A stretch of DNA of 64,000 bases, taken from Trachythela sp. YZ-2020. Taxonomy: Eukaryota; Cnidaria; Anthozoa; Malacalcyonacea; Clavulariidae. The first letter of the stretch is position 1. Each line of letters starts with the position of its first letter. The notes beneath the pieces are model-generated. The model had not been told where the DNA came from and did not search any database. It was given only the letters and a program-made list of their open reading frames with translations. Positions 11,510-23,094 of the stretch are shown here, piece after piece. Both the position numbers and the translations under genes were made by a program. The DNA lies in assembly GCA_016169945.1 (NCBI GenBank), contig JADLSH010000091.1, positions 1,426,001 to 1,490,000 of the forward strand. The letters run 5' to 3'.

Positions 11510-11512
11510 AAG

Positions 11513-11739
11513 CACGTTGGATGACTTATGCAGAACGGGCTCTTTCACTGTTGAATCATGCAGTTATGTGGCAAGGATTCGTAGAAGCATGCAAAATTTT
11601 GAAGTATCATGAACCATCAGCGGCACTTTTTGATATGTCAAGTTTCGTTTGGTCTCAGATGTATTCTGAATCCGAAAGAACTGTGTATATAAATCTCATG
11701 GACTATATTATCTGTGTTTATAAATTAAAATATAGTTGA
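11513..11739 (+). pseudogene. Orphan exon-like ORF, paralogue of the 18650-18859 tail
   Basis: Reads RWMTYAERALSLLNHAVMW, then FVEACKILKYHEPSAALF and a hydrophobic end. The plus-strand frame aligns by eye with RWLTFADQAIDMVDREHIW / IVGACKVLKYPDP on the minus strand at 18650-18859. It starts immediately after the end of the Polinton-type terminal repeat at 11509, so the apparent exon edge is a transposon junction rather than a splice site. It is probably a piece of a third, inverted family member split by that insertion. The family function is unknown. Confidence 0.4.
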
Positions 11740-11753
11740 ACTGTGTAGTGTAC

Positions 11754-11996
11754 CTAAGAAATGAATATTTTAAAACGTATTGTATTGTTGTCCTTTTCTT
11801 CATTGAATACTGTTCCTTGCAGTGTCATTACCTCAGTAATTTTAACATGAGCACTTGTTATAGTAAAAGTGAAAATTAATGATAAAATTAAAAGAAACAA
11901 GAATCCTAATAGACAGAAAATGTTCAGATTCGGTATTAGCTTTGGGCGTAACGATTTAAATTTAGAAGGGCATTTGCAAATGGGGTACAATAGCAA
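11754..11996 (-). CDS. Unidentified small ORF with a membrane span
   Basis: 80 codons with a strong hydrophobic run (IFCLLGFLFLLILSLIFTF). It lies between the orphan exon and the integrase. No family recognised; it may be chance or part of the Polinton. Confidence 0.2.
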   Translation of the reverse strand: MLLYPICKCPSKFKSLRPKLIPNLNIFCLLGFLFLLILSLIFTFTITSAHVKITEVMTLQGTVFNEEKDNNTIRFKIFIS

Positions 11997-12007
11997 GACA
12001 ATTAAGA

Positions 12008-13219
12008 ACTATGGCCCCATTTAAAAACAGTTGGTCTTACAAGAAAATTTATCTTCGACGATAACAGAATCAGAAGAACGGATAATGATTACCCCAGGGT
12101 CGGAAACAGTGTCAACAGAAGATTAATACTATTTTTTATTGGAAAGACATCTCTTAAATGTTTTATTACGAACGAAAGTATAGTCCAGGCAACAGTTAGC
12201 GGTGTTGATGAGTACTTGGCAAGTGTCTATTATGATCCAAAACGTTCTGGCAGTTTTGGAGGTGCAGAGAGTTTGTTTCGTGATGTTAAAGAAGAAGGAA
12301 ATTTTAATTTAACTAGAAAACAAGTACACGAGTGGTTAATGAAGCAAGATACTTATACGTTACATAAACCTGTTCGTCGAAAGTTTAAGAGGAATCGTGT
12401 TATCGTTGGAGGTATTGACGAACAATGGCAAATGGATTTTGGGGACATGCAGTCGTTAAAACAGTTCAATGACGGTTATCGATATTTGCTTGTCTGTATT
12501 GATGTCTTCTCAAAGTTTGTCTGGATAGTTCTCATCAAATCGAAAACGGGTCTTGCTTTAGTCGAAGCGTTTAAAGTGATTTTAACGTCTGGTAGGAAGC
12601 CTGAAAAGATCATGATTGATCAAGGAACAGAATCTTTTAACAAAAATTTCCAAGGTCTCCTGAGCAGTAAAGATATTCAACTATTTAATACGTTCAAAGA
12701 GACGAAGGCCTCTGTTGTTGAAAGGGTAACTCGCACTTTCAATACAAAGATGTGGCGTTATTTTACAGCAAAGAAGACAATGAGATACATTGACATGTTG
12801 CCTGACTTGGTTTATTCATATAGCCATAGTTTACACCGTAGTATCAAGACAAAGCCTGCCCTTGTCAATGCAGGGAATGAGAATATAGTATAGTATGCAT
12901 TAAATAACGATAGCATTTATAGTGTACAACCTGTAAGACATAAATTTAAGATTGGGGATCAAGTTAGAATTAGTAAAATTAAAAGAAAATTTAGAAAAGG
13001 CTATTTACCAAACTTCTCAAAAGAAATATTTACTGTAAGTAAAACCGTCGCTCCGAATCCTTCTGTGTATAAACTCAAAGATTATGATGGCGAAGAGCTG
13101 AAAGAAACGTTTTATGATAAGGAACTACAAAAAGTTATTAAACATGATGTCTTACATGAAGTTGGGAAAATTCTTAAGAAACGTGGGAAGGGAAAAAATA
13201 TACAATATCTTGTAAAATG
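12008..13219 (+). pseudogene. Polinton-family retroviral-like integrase, interrupted
   Basis: A frame open from about 12008 contains an N-terminal part, then QWQMDFGDMQ (first Asp), VFSKFVWIVLIKSKTG, MIDQGTE (second Asp) and a KASVVERVTRTFN helix (Glu): an apparently complete DDE catalytic triad. TAG at 12891-12893 interrupts it. The same frame goes on with HKFKIGDQVRISK and FSKEIFTVSK, the SH3/chromo-like C-terminal domain, to a TGA at 13217-13219. Integrase would insert the element's linear DNA. Likely non-functional because of the nonsense codon. Confidence 0.75.
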
Positions 13220-13273
13220 ATTAGGTTACCCAAACTAGTTCAATTCATGCGTACCTGCTTCTGAAATAAATAA

Positions 13274-13771
13274 GTGGAACGCAATGCATCCCTTTCTATT
13301 TTTTCTGATAACACAACAACCAGTTATCGAGTGAAACTACCACAGGCAATTGATCTCAATGGTAACTGGGAGGTTGGTCTGTACTCCGTTACTTATGTGG
13401 CAGAATTACACGGAACGATGTTGATATATGTTTATTGTAACATCGTGCAACCGCAAGTTGTTGGAGATGCAAATGTCAAACTGTTACGAAATATTCCTGT
13501 AGAAGGAAAATTGGGTGAAGTAGTGACCAAAACGTTTACCAACATACAGTATGTATCTAAATCGTTTGAAGATGTGGAAATACTTTTAAGAGATGACACA
13601 GGCAATCCCATGCCATTTGAATGCGGAAAGGTGTTAGCGACACTACATCGATTTAACCGCCGATATGTGTGGATCGTCTTCGCATTTTCACGTGGTCCAA
13701 AGGGGAAATTTGGCAGTTTCGCACCAGCAGCAGTTGTCAGTCTCTTTGCTTTTGGGAATTTGAAAACTTAA
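13274..13771 (+). pseudogene. Polinton virion-protein-like ORF
   Basis: Begins after a stop with GTG (probably a lost ATG): ERNASLSIFSDNTTTSYRVK, then LPQAIDLNGNWEVGLYSV, VKLLRNIP and PFECGKVLATLH. I recall this pattern (short N-term, 'F..KLP.P..L.G.WEVGL') next to integrase and protease in Polintons, where it is regarded as a structural (minor capsid/penton-like) protein. The C-terminal residues after LHRFNRR look out of frame. The family name is inferred from context. Confidence 0.5.
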
Positions 13772-13818
13772 TTCAAATTAATTCTGAAAGGAATGTGATC
13801 TATGATTACGGAAGCTAG

Positions 13819-14192
13819 ATGAACACTTCTCAGGTCATTCATGCACTTGAACAAGATCCTATCACCTGTAATAAGTTTTGTGGTGTGTTTCCCTCTGACC
13901 TGTTACCTGAATCGATTAACAGATATCCATGTGGATTCGTGGCAAACAAGGACCCAAACAATGAACCTGGAACGCATTGGTAGCGTTATATTTTGAATCA
14001 GGTCATAAAGGACAATTATTTTATTGTTATGGAAAACCACCAAGTTATGATAATGAACTATTCAGGCAATACGTGGAGAATCATTCTGAGAATCATTCTG
14101 GGCATAGTCTTAACACTATTGCACATATGTTTGATACTGATAAAGTTTCAAACGATAAGAACGTGTTTAAGTTTGTCAGTAAACATCTTTAA
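13819..14192 (+). pseudogene. Polinton adenain-like cysteine protease, frameshifted
   Basis: ATG at 13819 opens MNTSQVIHALEQDPIT, then FCGVFPSDLLP and EPGTHW, the adenovirus-protease-like catalytic His motif. A TAG follows at 13981-13983; the natural continuation (ALYFESGHKGQLFYCYGKPP) is in the next frame, implying loss of one base. The Asp expected in the 'D.YG.PP' motif is Cys and no catalytic Cys region follows. A broken maturation protease. Confidence 0.65.
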
Positions 14193-14402
14193 AGTAAGCA
14201 AAATGCTAGATAGGAAGTACTCTCAGAATAGCAAAACGTTAGTTGATAATGTAAGAAGGAAGTAATTGCTTGTAATACATTTTTTAAATATAACATTAAA
14301 ACGGAATATGTGTACTTAAATGTTCTTCTTCCGTGCATACACTCACCCCAGAAGTAACAACAAATAACTACAAGATGATTGTTCTCAAAAATATTTTATT
14401 GA

Positions 14403-14717
14403 TTATAACAAGAAACTATTAACATTTATAGTAGTCAAAAGTTTTGCCATTTTAGTTTTCCTGTTCGCTTGCATACGCAAAGGACTAGTATAGAGTACTT
14501 CTTCGTCCTCTGACGAAGTCTCCATTCGTGCCTGTCTCCATTGTTCATAATTCCTCACAAGATATTTAGGTACATTAATCTTTGATAACACTCGTAAGAA
14601 CTCATTAGAACCAACAGGATTAAAGGTTTTACTTCTTCTCACAGCATCTTTTAACAGGTCTGAGATATTTGATCCTTGAATAACGTTTCCATCTAGTTTT
14701 ACTTGTCCATCGATCAT
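14403..14717 (-). CDS. Polinton-associated convergent ORF
   Basis: 104 codons, ATG to stop, opposite strand to the integrase-protease block. Contains DGNVIQGSNISDLLKDAVRR and FNPVGSNEFLRVLSKINVP. I recognise the 'GSNI.DLL.D..R.RK.FNP.G..EF...L...NVP' pattern from Polinton/Maverick elements, where its role is not settled. Uninterrupted. Confidence 0.5.
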   Translation of the reverse strand: MIDGQVKLDGNVIQGSNISDLLKDAVRRSKTFNPVGSNEFLRVLSKINVPKYLVRNYEQWRQARMETSSEDEEVLYTSPLRMQANRKTKMAKLLTTINVNSFLL

Positions 14718-14852
14718 TATCCCAAGATACTACTATATTAGGATAGACACAGCTCGCCCTCGCATGGTTTTCGGTATGGAATCTACAATAACGGAGTCGC
14801 TTAACGTTTCATATCTTTCGTGATATCATCTGATGTTGTACTATTCACATTA

Positions 14853-15135
14853 GGGAGCTTTAGCAATGACTACGAGTACGACTACGAGTACGAGATTCGT
14901 CAATTTCGCGTGTTGTTTGCATACGCCATCTCGCAAAAGTCGTAGTCGTCGAGCTTTTGAGTACGAGATTTATCAAAATTTTCGTAGTCAAAAGTCCAAC
15001 GACTACGACTTTTGCGAGATGGCGAAAACAAACAACACGGAGTTTCGCGCGAAAATGACGAATCTCGTAGTCGTAGTCGTAGTCGTAGTCGTAGTCGTAG
15101 TCGTAGTCGTACTCGTAGTCATTACTAAAGCTCCC
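14853..15135. mobile_element. Foldback MITE with GGGAGCTTTAG ends, TA target
   Basis: GGGAGCTTTAGCAATGACTA and its inverse TAGTCATTACTAAAGCTCCC bound the element, with TA on each side. The arms carry GTACGA/CTACGA hexamer runs in opposite orientation, so any ORF in it (poly-DY or poly-V) is an artefact of the repeat. Confidence 0.85.
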
Positions 15136-15204
15136 TATTAACGATGGGAAAGTCATTGTTGTTCTGCGCAGCAGATATAATGCCATCGTCTTGTTAACCC
15201 TTTT

Positions 15205-16838
15205 GTTTACTACCACGTATTCAATCTAATCTCCAATGAACAGCACGGCTTCATTAGAAATCGATCATGTGTTACACAACTTCTGTCTGTTTTTCACGCC
15301 ATCGGAGAGAATTTAGATCAGAATATACAAACGGATGTCCTATATTTAGACTTTGCTAAAGCTTTCGATTCGGTTGACCACGATATTCTTCTCTCCAAGC
15401 TAAGATCGTATGGTGTGAAAGGAAACTTGTTGAATTGGTTTGCTGACTACCTCCATGGTCGTGCTCAAAGAGTTGTTGTAGATGGTGTGGCCTCTCGATG
15501 GACATCTGTTACTTCTGGTGTTCCTCAGGGAAGTTTACTTGGTCCCATACTTTCTGCCATTTTTATAAACGACTTTCTCAACGTCGTTTCTGGTCAGTCA
15601 CAGACAGCACTGTATGCTGATGATTCAAAACTTTATAAAAGCATTTCCAGTATACAAAGCTGTGAAACTCTCCAACAATCTCTGAGCTGCCTGGATACGT
15701 GGAGTTATGAGAACAACATGAGCTTTAACGCTTCGAAATGTAAAGTTCTGACAGTTACCAGAAAATTGATTCCAGTCGGTTTTGAATACCACCTTTGGAA
15801 TAAAACATTGGCTCATGTCGAAAAGGAAAAAGATCTCGGTGTCCTAATAACAAACCGCCTTACTTGGGACCAGCAAGTTCTAGCAGTTGTATGTAAAGCC
15901 AATAAAATGCTCGGTCTCCTACGTAGATCTTGCCCATTGCTCACGGACTCTAGAGTAAGACGATCACCCTATCTATCACTGGTTAAGTGCCACCTAAATT
16001 ATGCGACTGAAGTCTGGTCTCCGGTACATATTTCACTTAAAACCAAAATTGAAAATGTTCAAAGAAGAGCGACCAGATGGATACTGCAGCAAAGTAAAGG
16101 GGAACAGTCATACAAAGATCGGCTTGTGACTTTAAATCTTCTGCCACTGTGCTATGACAGAGAACTGAAGGATTTGGTATTCTTTTATAAAGCTCTGTAC
16201 GGATATATAGATATGGTCTACTTTGTTTCTTTCGTCAATAACGGTCGCACCAGGTCAAGTCAAGTGAGAACGCTAAAAATACCATACTGTCGAACCAGCA
16301 CTTTTCAAGGTTCATATTTCAACCGCATCGTCAAGCTCTGGAACAAAATAATATTCACTGCTCCTTCAAATAGTTTTTCTAGTTTATCACTTTTTAAAAA
16401 GTTACTAAAAGACCCATTTACATTGGAGTTGAACAGAACTTTTGACCTGTCGTTGTCGTGTACATGGAGTCTTGTGCGGGACTGTGCTTGTCATAGGACA
16501 TAGTATATGAACGTTCAAGTAAAGCGTTCAAACAGAGGCGACTTATGATGGTTTGTGACAAATCATTGTCTCTATCTGCTATGTGAAGCTGTTATATTTA
16601 TCTTCTTTTCATCTTTCGCTTCTGTTTGAATTTTTACCAATTAGTGTTATATAATGTTTTATTATGTTCTACATGCAGTATGAACTATAGTATTTGTTAT
16701 AAAGGAAGGTGCCTTGCATGGGACTTATCGTCTCGTTCGCATCTTTCCTCTTGGGCCATTTACTATTTAATGTTGTATTGCATACTTTAATGCAAAGTCT
16801 TAGCTCAATAAAGTTGTTAAAACAAAACAAAACACGTA
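15205..16838 (+). mobile_element. LINE with intact RT core (CR1/jockey-like), 5'-truncated
   Basis: A single frame runs from about 15205 to TAG at 16503, over 430 codons: NEQHGFIRNRSC (motif 1), VLYLDFAKAFDSVDH (motif A), SGVPQGSLLGPILS (motif B), ALYADDSKLYK (catalytic YADD), DLGVLITNRLTW and the C-terminal LKIPYCRTSTFQGSYFNR..LWN. The endonuclease is missing and no start is evident. The 3' UTR ends with AATAAAG and an AAAAC-repeat tail near 16838. It is the youngest-looking LINE in the window. Confidence 0.88.
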
Positions 16839-17876
16839 ACCATTAACTGTTAGCTGTTAGCTTGTAGCCAATCAGCGACAGCCTATGTTAAAATGACGTA
16901 ATTGGAACGTTACTCTTTGATCTCTATGTATAACTGGATTGATATTATGATTTCAAGATGGCGGACTACTGAAGGGCGAGCATCGTAAACAATAAAACAT
17001 GACTATGTTTTCATACTTTTACAATGGAAATTATACATCAAATCAGCGACATTTTATTTGTTGTTGTATTTTGAACATGCCGAATGTTGAAGGAGTATTT
17101 TTTATCAGTAATGGAATAGGCTTTTGACTTTCAGTAGAAATGATTCGACAGATTCGCCAATTTACAAAAATGTATTGACAGATTAACTTAACTTGACCTG
17201 CTATATATATCAACGTCATTTGAATCAGGAAAAAAGGTAAACTTTTCTAAATATTTTACGAATATCATGTCTGTATTGTTAAATGTTTGATTTAGATCAA
17301 GTTTACTCACAAAAGTATTAAAATCATGCCATTTGCCGATTTATCTTTGTATTCTCAACACTATTTGGGTCAAATCGACAATAGAACATGGTCATTGTTT
17401 CACGTTTTCATAGTCAACATCACCTCATACCAGGTTTATTTTGGTATTTAATTGGTATAAAGATAGAGACACAACTTGGCATTTCTTTCCCAAACTGGTT
17501 TGACCGAGGTTGTTGACTTATTATTTTGACCGAGACCATGGGACTACGTGGGTGTAACACTCGCACACAATAAACATGTATACAATGTATACACAATAGA
17601 TATATTTTCAAGAGATGCTGTGTCTGTCAAGGTTATGAAGTAACAGGCAAAGTCCCACATTAATGTCGTGATAAAATAAAAAGGTCATTTCTCCATGCAT
17701 TTGGTTCCTTAATTGGTACATTCATTCTTTTATTACTATTTGAATTATTTAATTGTCTTACATGTGTTTTATATTTTGTTTTAACATCTAATATGTTATT
17801 ATATAATAAAGTAATGATTTCAATTGACCCTACACAACGGTGTAGTGGACTGGAACACTAGATAGTCCCATACATG
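16839..17876. other. No gene recognised
   Basis: AT-rich; a possible ORF at 17420-17611 (minus) has no family resemblance. Nothing else supported. Confidence 0.4.
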
Positions 17877-18649
17877 ATCCCCGAGCCGGCGCGAAGCGCC
17901 GTGCGAGGGTACTAATTCCGCTCGGATATTTACACCCGGGTATGTGAAAACATAGCGGAATCCAAAGTCGTCCGCCGCGATGCCATGGACGGTTCAGGGT
18001 TTTCTACGTTATACGCATGCGCGAGTCAGGTCGAGAGAAACATACGGATAAACATTTAAAGATTTACGGATAAATATTTTGTTAATATATGCATCAAAAA
18101 TGATTTTTAATACTCGGGCTATTGGAAAAACATACCGATGAATAAGAGCCTTCAAAAGAAGATAAACGAGAAACAGTCAAATGGCTGAAAAAAGCACACT
18201 TTTGAAGTGTTTTAAACGGGTAAGTGTCTATTTTACATATTTTAGTTCGTGGATTTGCAAAAGCGTATGTCACTCTGTGACTGTGAGGTTATTATAATAT
18301 CGATTAAACCTAAAAGGTATTTTAGCAAGTTTAAATTTGAATTTTGAGGAAACAACGTAATGTCAGAAACTATTTTAAAGATAAATTTAAAAAATTATAC
18401 TGTCAAAAAACACGTTTTTATGCATGAAATGTCTATAAGGTTAAATTTTACAGCAAACCAAAGCTAAAAGAGTACGTAATAACATATCTACTTTATATAG
18501 TGGGGCAATTCATAAGTTTATAGCTAAAAGTACAAATATTATATTACTATTTTATCATTTTGTACCAAAAGTAAAAAATTGCGTGTTGCTATGGTTACAA
18601 TGACTGACAGAATACTTCATGTTACAATACATTTTGGGAAGTATGTTCC

Positions 18650-19152
18650 TCAGTTCGAATAGGCGAGGGGATTCTGCACGAGTGTATTTCTAGTATACAT
18701 ACAATACAACTGTTCAAAGTAACTTTTACATTCAGACAAAGGATCAGGATATTTCAAAACTTTACATGCTCCTACAATCCCGCGCCAAATGTGTTCACGA
18801 TCGACCATATCAATTGCCTGATCTGCAAAAGTCAACCATCGGTCGTCCTCGTCCAGCATCTCATCGCAATCTCAGCATGTTGACCAAGGGTCTGTCTCGC
18901 TTGTACACCGCTCAAGTGTCTCTAGCTTTTCTATCTCTCGATGGATAAACTCGGTAAAAGTCAAATCTATCAGCTCACTTTGTGTAATTTTCTCAAAACA
19001 CATTTCAGCAACGTATATACATTTGTCTAAACAGATGTGCCATTATCCTCTTTACGTTTCCACCACCAGACTCCAAGAAGCAAGGCAACGAAAGAAACAA
19101 GTATTAACATTGTAACAGTCAACACACACTTCAGCAGTTCACCGGTTATACG
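18650..19152 (-). pseudogene. Transmembrane/cytoplasmic segment, broken
   Basis: Open sequence from 19152 gives ITGELLKC, then a hydrophobic span (VLTVTMLILVSFVALLLGV) and a basic stop-transfer WWWKRKED, ending at TAG 19027-19029. Overlapping in another frame, 19030-18875 reads LDKCIYVAEMCFEKITQSEL...TDPWSTC, hits TGA at 18872-18874 and continues DCDEMLDEDDRWLTFADQ to a TGA at 18650. It looks like the membrane anchor and cytoplasmic tail of the vWA/HYR gene (same strand, downstream), carrying a frameshift and a nonsense codon. No clear splice acceptor precedes the membrane span. The tail is similar to 11513-11739; its function is unknown. Confidence 0.45.
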
Positions 19153-19589
19153 TCAAAGCGGAAATATTATGTCTTACATATTTTGTTTAATGCATATATA
19201 TATAATTTCCTTTTTACTCCCCAACCAATGACAATACAGTTAACTAATGACACGTTTTCCGGCTAACATGCGCGCGCACATGTCCCAATGTGGCCGGCCT
19301 GGAAACAAATTGACAGGGGTAAGAGCTCCTGAAAAAATGCTGACGAGGCGGTTCTATAGCTGCAGGTCATCTACTACTTTGGCTTAAAATCGTTTTCAAC
19401 GAAAACTTGATAAGGTACAACACCTCACTGTCTCCCCAAGCATCAGGTTATTCTGGATTTCGTTATGGTCAAAATTTTCTAAGCCAGATTACGTTGGAAA
19501 ACGTTTTGTTAAACATGTTATCTGGTTAACATTGAATGACTTAACAGCCTCACGATGTTACCAGGCGTTATTATATGGGTTAAGAGCTA
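19153..19589. other. No gene recognised
   Basis: Contains a short imperfect palindrome around GTTTTCCGGCTAACATG (19250-19275). No exon found that would link the HYR exons to the membrane span. Confidence 0.4.
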
Positions 19590-19955
19590 CAATGATGATG
19601 ATAATGATGATGATAATGATGATGATAATGATGATGATGATGATAAACTTTATTTAACCACGCTAACATTGTCAGCTAAAGCTGGTTTCCACAATGGGCG
19701 TGCATGTAAAAACCAATATTTACAAAGTATACATATAAATTACAAGTACAAAAGTCAAAATAGATAAGCCAATAAAATAGCAGAGTAGCATATGTAAACC
19801 ATATTTACAAGAATGATGGGATTTTAAAGGTGATGAGCAGCAATTTTTCTTTCAAAGCTTGATAGGATTTTAGTTTCTCGTGTGTGTTCAGGTATGGAGT
19901 TCCATATGGAGGCTCCATCATACGTAAAGCTCCTTTTCATACTATTCGTAATATT
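19590..19955 (-). mobile_element. LINE 3' end with (ATC)n tail
   Basis: Minus strand reads SMKRSFTYDGASIWNSIPEH then SSFERKIAA, the C-terminal end of CR1-like RT proteins, followed by a 3' UTR with AATAAAG and a (CAT/CATTAT)n microsatellite at 19590-19645. Confidence 0.75.
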
Positions 19956-20160
19956 CATACAATATATAATAGTATAATACTACGATAATACAAAATTAAT
20001 ATTAATAGTATGCTCAACAGTTCGGATGCTAACAGAATTCCTTTAGTACTGTCTTACCGATCTTCGACTGGTAACGTGTATAACATGCTTATATATAAAC
20101 CGTGCAAAAATAGCACTGTTAACAGCGACTATGTCTACAGAAATGGTGTTCAAACAACTT

Positions 20161-20345
20161 CGGAATTATGGTTGTAAATGTTGACAACTTTGAAATTACG
20201 GCTGTAAATGTTTACAACCTCCGGATTTACGCTGTAAATGTTGACAACTTCCGCAGTTACGCTGTAAATGTTGACAAACTTCCGAAGTTAACGACAGTAA
20301 AGTTACGGAAGTTACGCTGTTAAATGTGAACAAACTTCCAGAGTT
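20161..20345. repeat. 30-bp tandem repeat, about 6 copies
   Basis: Unit approximates ACTTCCGAATTACGCTGTAA + ATGTTGACA. The first four units are exactly 30 bases; later ones drift. Confidence 0.8.
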
Positions 20346-21598
20346 ACAATTTACACTATAGCATAGTGTCTACGGTGCTCACAAAAAAATCTTATAGTTA
20401 CCTCATTTAACTTTTTCAACTTTAAGGTAAAACCGGCAGTAGTGAAGACTTCGAGGTAAGCCAAACAATACTATTTGCTCTATCCTTATGGTATCGAGAA
20501 CTCTCTGGCATTTCGTGAACCAAAACACACTGATAGTAGATGTTAGCCATTAAATGCAAACTAAAAATGCAGAAACACAAATGGTTTTCGGCGTGATGGT
20601 TAATGCATTCCGAAAGCTGTAACAGGCGACTTGGACAGTAAGTGGTCAGATGATCTTAATCCTCTTAAAACAGCAGGTATCGAATTTATAACTTGTAAAA
20701 TGGATATAGAATGATGTTTTAAGTAAAATGTTAGAGATTTGGTGTTCAAAGATTGTAGCCTGTCACGTGACTTAACCAAAATCTCCTTCAAAGCAAATTT
20801 TTACACCATAATAAGGTAAGTATAGGATGACACAGAACGAGAGGGAAGCCGGCTGACCAGCAAGTCTAGTATAATTATGTTTAATTGAATAATACATACA
20901 TGCATTAATCAATAGCAGTTACTAGTCAGCTAAGCTACCCTACTGACTGCCCCCAAGAGTATAAAGATGTGATTTTTTTACTTCTTGTTCTTTGAAAGTT
21001 ATCTCAGTTGTAAGTTGTTCTCTAATAACGATTATATTAAACATGGCACCCAAATCTAATAATCTTAAGTGTAAAGGCGGTAATGCATGCATGCCCAAGA
21101 ATCATTCAGAACACCGATTGATACGATTATTTTTCAAGGATCAACAGAGTTGATGACATGTTAAGCAAGTTCCTGTTATTTTGAGTTCTCTAATTGTTAA
21201 ATATATTCAAGAATTGGTTGAAGGTTGTAACTTAACCTAAGAAAAGTACGCTATGGCGTACATGCGTCTACTGTGATTGTAGTTTGAGGCCAGAGCCATA
21301 GCAAGATGTTGAATGCGGATAAAAAGCATAAAATTAAATCATTTTATTTTAATCAAGATAAGGTTATTTCAAATATTACACAACTATATTTTAATTAATA
21401 ATAGCTTCCGTAACAAAATCTGGGTTGTTCCGTTGTCCAGTCCTGTTGGTACAGTAGAAGCTGGAATATGATGGTAAAATATCATTAAAAGATGTTCAGT
21501 ATAACAATTTTCATGGAGATTAACATTGCATGTTTAAACTGCATTAAATGCTTCAAGTCTTGCAATATATTTAGTATGTAGAAATGTTAGTTAATACT
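20346..21598. other. No gene recognised; one duplicated intron piece
   Basis: 20816-20860 (GTAAGTATAGGATGACACAG...) is a direct repeat of 22799-22845, next to the donor of HYR exon 2. A 63-codon ORF at 20600-20791 (minus) has no recognised family. Confidence 0.5.
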
Positions 21599-21750
21599 AA
21601 AGCCAGTTTCCATTAAATTGCAAGAATCGCAATAGTCACGCAATCGCAAGAATCGGACCAATCGCAATCGCAGAAATCGCAAGCAGCCTATTTCTGCGAC
21701 TCTTGCGACACAACAATTGCGATATTTACGATTTATGGAAACCAGGCTTA
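21599..21750. mobile_element. Foldback MITE, AAGCCTGGTTTCCAT-type ends
   Basis: AAGCCAGTTTCCATTAAAT and ATTTATGGAAACCAGGCTT are inverted. The interior is made of TCGCAA/TTGCGA motifs that also pair. Same general type as 1896-2060. Confidence 0.75.
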
Positions 21751-22732
21751 AGCAATATCTCCTCGATAATTTCTTCATATCCGTGTTCCGTTGTTCGGAT
21801 AGCTTAACGCACGTTAGCGTTTTAAAATGATGGCAAGCACTTGATAAAGAGTTCCATCCGCTATTATCAGTTTTCAGATAGACCTCATAGTGAAGGATAT
21901 ATACACAGGGTGTGCTCTCAAATGACACAGTTTTTGCATCACTTGCATGCCATCAATACTGGCTCAATACGATCCGATGAACAATATGATCCCATTCTTT
22001 GACAACTAGATCCTTCGCTTGCCAGTTCATCGTGGGTCCATTGTAAGAGTTTTGATATCCGTCAGCCCTTTTAGCGATTTTTCACCCCTTGGTACTATTT
22101 ACTTCTTTAAAATTCCCGTTTCCCGACACCATGTTACATATAATACTAGACAGACGCCATGTTGTTACTTCGCACGCTGTTTAAACATTAACAGAATGAA
22201 TACATAATATAAAGTAGGTATATTATTATACATTATATAACCATTTTTTTCTTCTTAAATTCGACTGCTTTTTGGCCGATACGCTTTGCCATAAACTTCG
22301 CCTTTGGTTTAAAAATGAAATTTTTCAAAATGAAGTAATTCTCACGCTCTCTTTAAAAATCAAGTAATATAAGAAACGTACACCTACACTGACATGAAAT
22401 GCAAAGCGTTGTATAACTAACATAATTTGTGAAACCGACAAAGACACAAACAATAAAATAGATTACCTTGTTGTCGTTGGCCGAATGCTTCTTGCCGTGA
22501 GTTGACTATTTCTTCTTGCGTGATATTTAACATTTCTTCTTAACATTTTAAAGTAAAAGCGGAAAAATTGCTTCATTGCAAAATTCTGCAAACAATTTTC
22601 TCTTGTGTTTTCAAAAACCGCTCATTGAACTCCTGACAATCTGCCGTAGTTTTGAGATCAGTGGGAGGTCCACCCATGAACCATAGCCACGCGCCCACGA
22701 TACTTGATGAACTTTAGACTCTCCTCCTCGTG
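21751..22732. other. No gene recognised
   Basis: AT-rich intron-like DNA; nothing supported. Confidence 0.4.
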
Positions 22733-22854
22733 GGTGTAAAGAGCTGAGCGGAATTAGTACCCTTGCTCACGCGCTTCGTGCGTGGCTGGGGGATAACGTA
22801 AGTATATGATGACACAGAACGACAGAGATACTTAGAGCAAGTCTGCTAACATAC

Positions 22855-23094
22855 CTTTGCTGATAACAATATTTACATGACACTGTATATCAAAAGTTTG
22901 ATGTTTGGTGCTGTGTGTGTAATTGTAGGTGAGCGTGTAGTTGCCAGCAGAGAACCATCCATTAGTTTCCTTCGGGTTGACTGAATTCGGTGTGGTTGGG
23001 CAACTGGGCTTAGGTTCTGACCAACTGACAAAGGCTGTTATCTGACCGGCTGTAACTTCAGTATATGCTGTTTGGGTACAGGGACATTCGCAGG
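22855..23094 (-). CDS. HYR domain exon 2
   Basis: Acceptor CCATTTAG, donor GTATGT, phases 1-1. Reads CECPCTQTAYTEVTAG, FVSWSEPKPSCP, then FSAGNYTLTYNYTH and FDIQCHVNIVIS, the same pattern as the preceding HYR exon. The sequence beyond its donor is duplicated at about 20816-20860. Confidence 0.72.

Larger units (their letters stand above)
17877..22794. repeat. 4.9 kb segment bounded by inverted repeats
   Basis: 17877-17938 and 22733-22794 are inverted copies (shared core AGGGTACTAATTCCGCTC, with TTTACACCC beyond it), ending ATCCCC.AGCC and GGCT.GGGGAT. No matching target duplication is visible. The segment includes the receptor-tail remnant at 18650-19152. It may be one composite element or two MITEs in opposite orientation. 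Confidence 0.6.

Noticed and set aside
11498..11512. Splice acceptor (CTACTAAG) before the ORF at 11521
   Set aside because: The ACTACT is the conserved terminus of the Polinton-type repeat, as at 39088-39093.
14860..15216. DY-rich and V-rich ORFs on both strands
   Set aside because: They arise from the hexamer runs in the arms of the MITE at 14853-15135.
18872..18874. In-frame TGA as selenocysteine
   Set aside because: No SECIS-like element or selenoprotein homology seen, and a frameshift lies upstream; decay is simpler.
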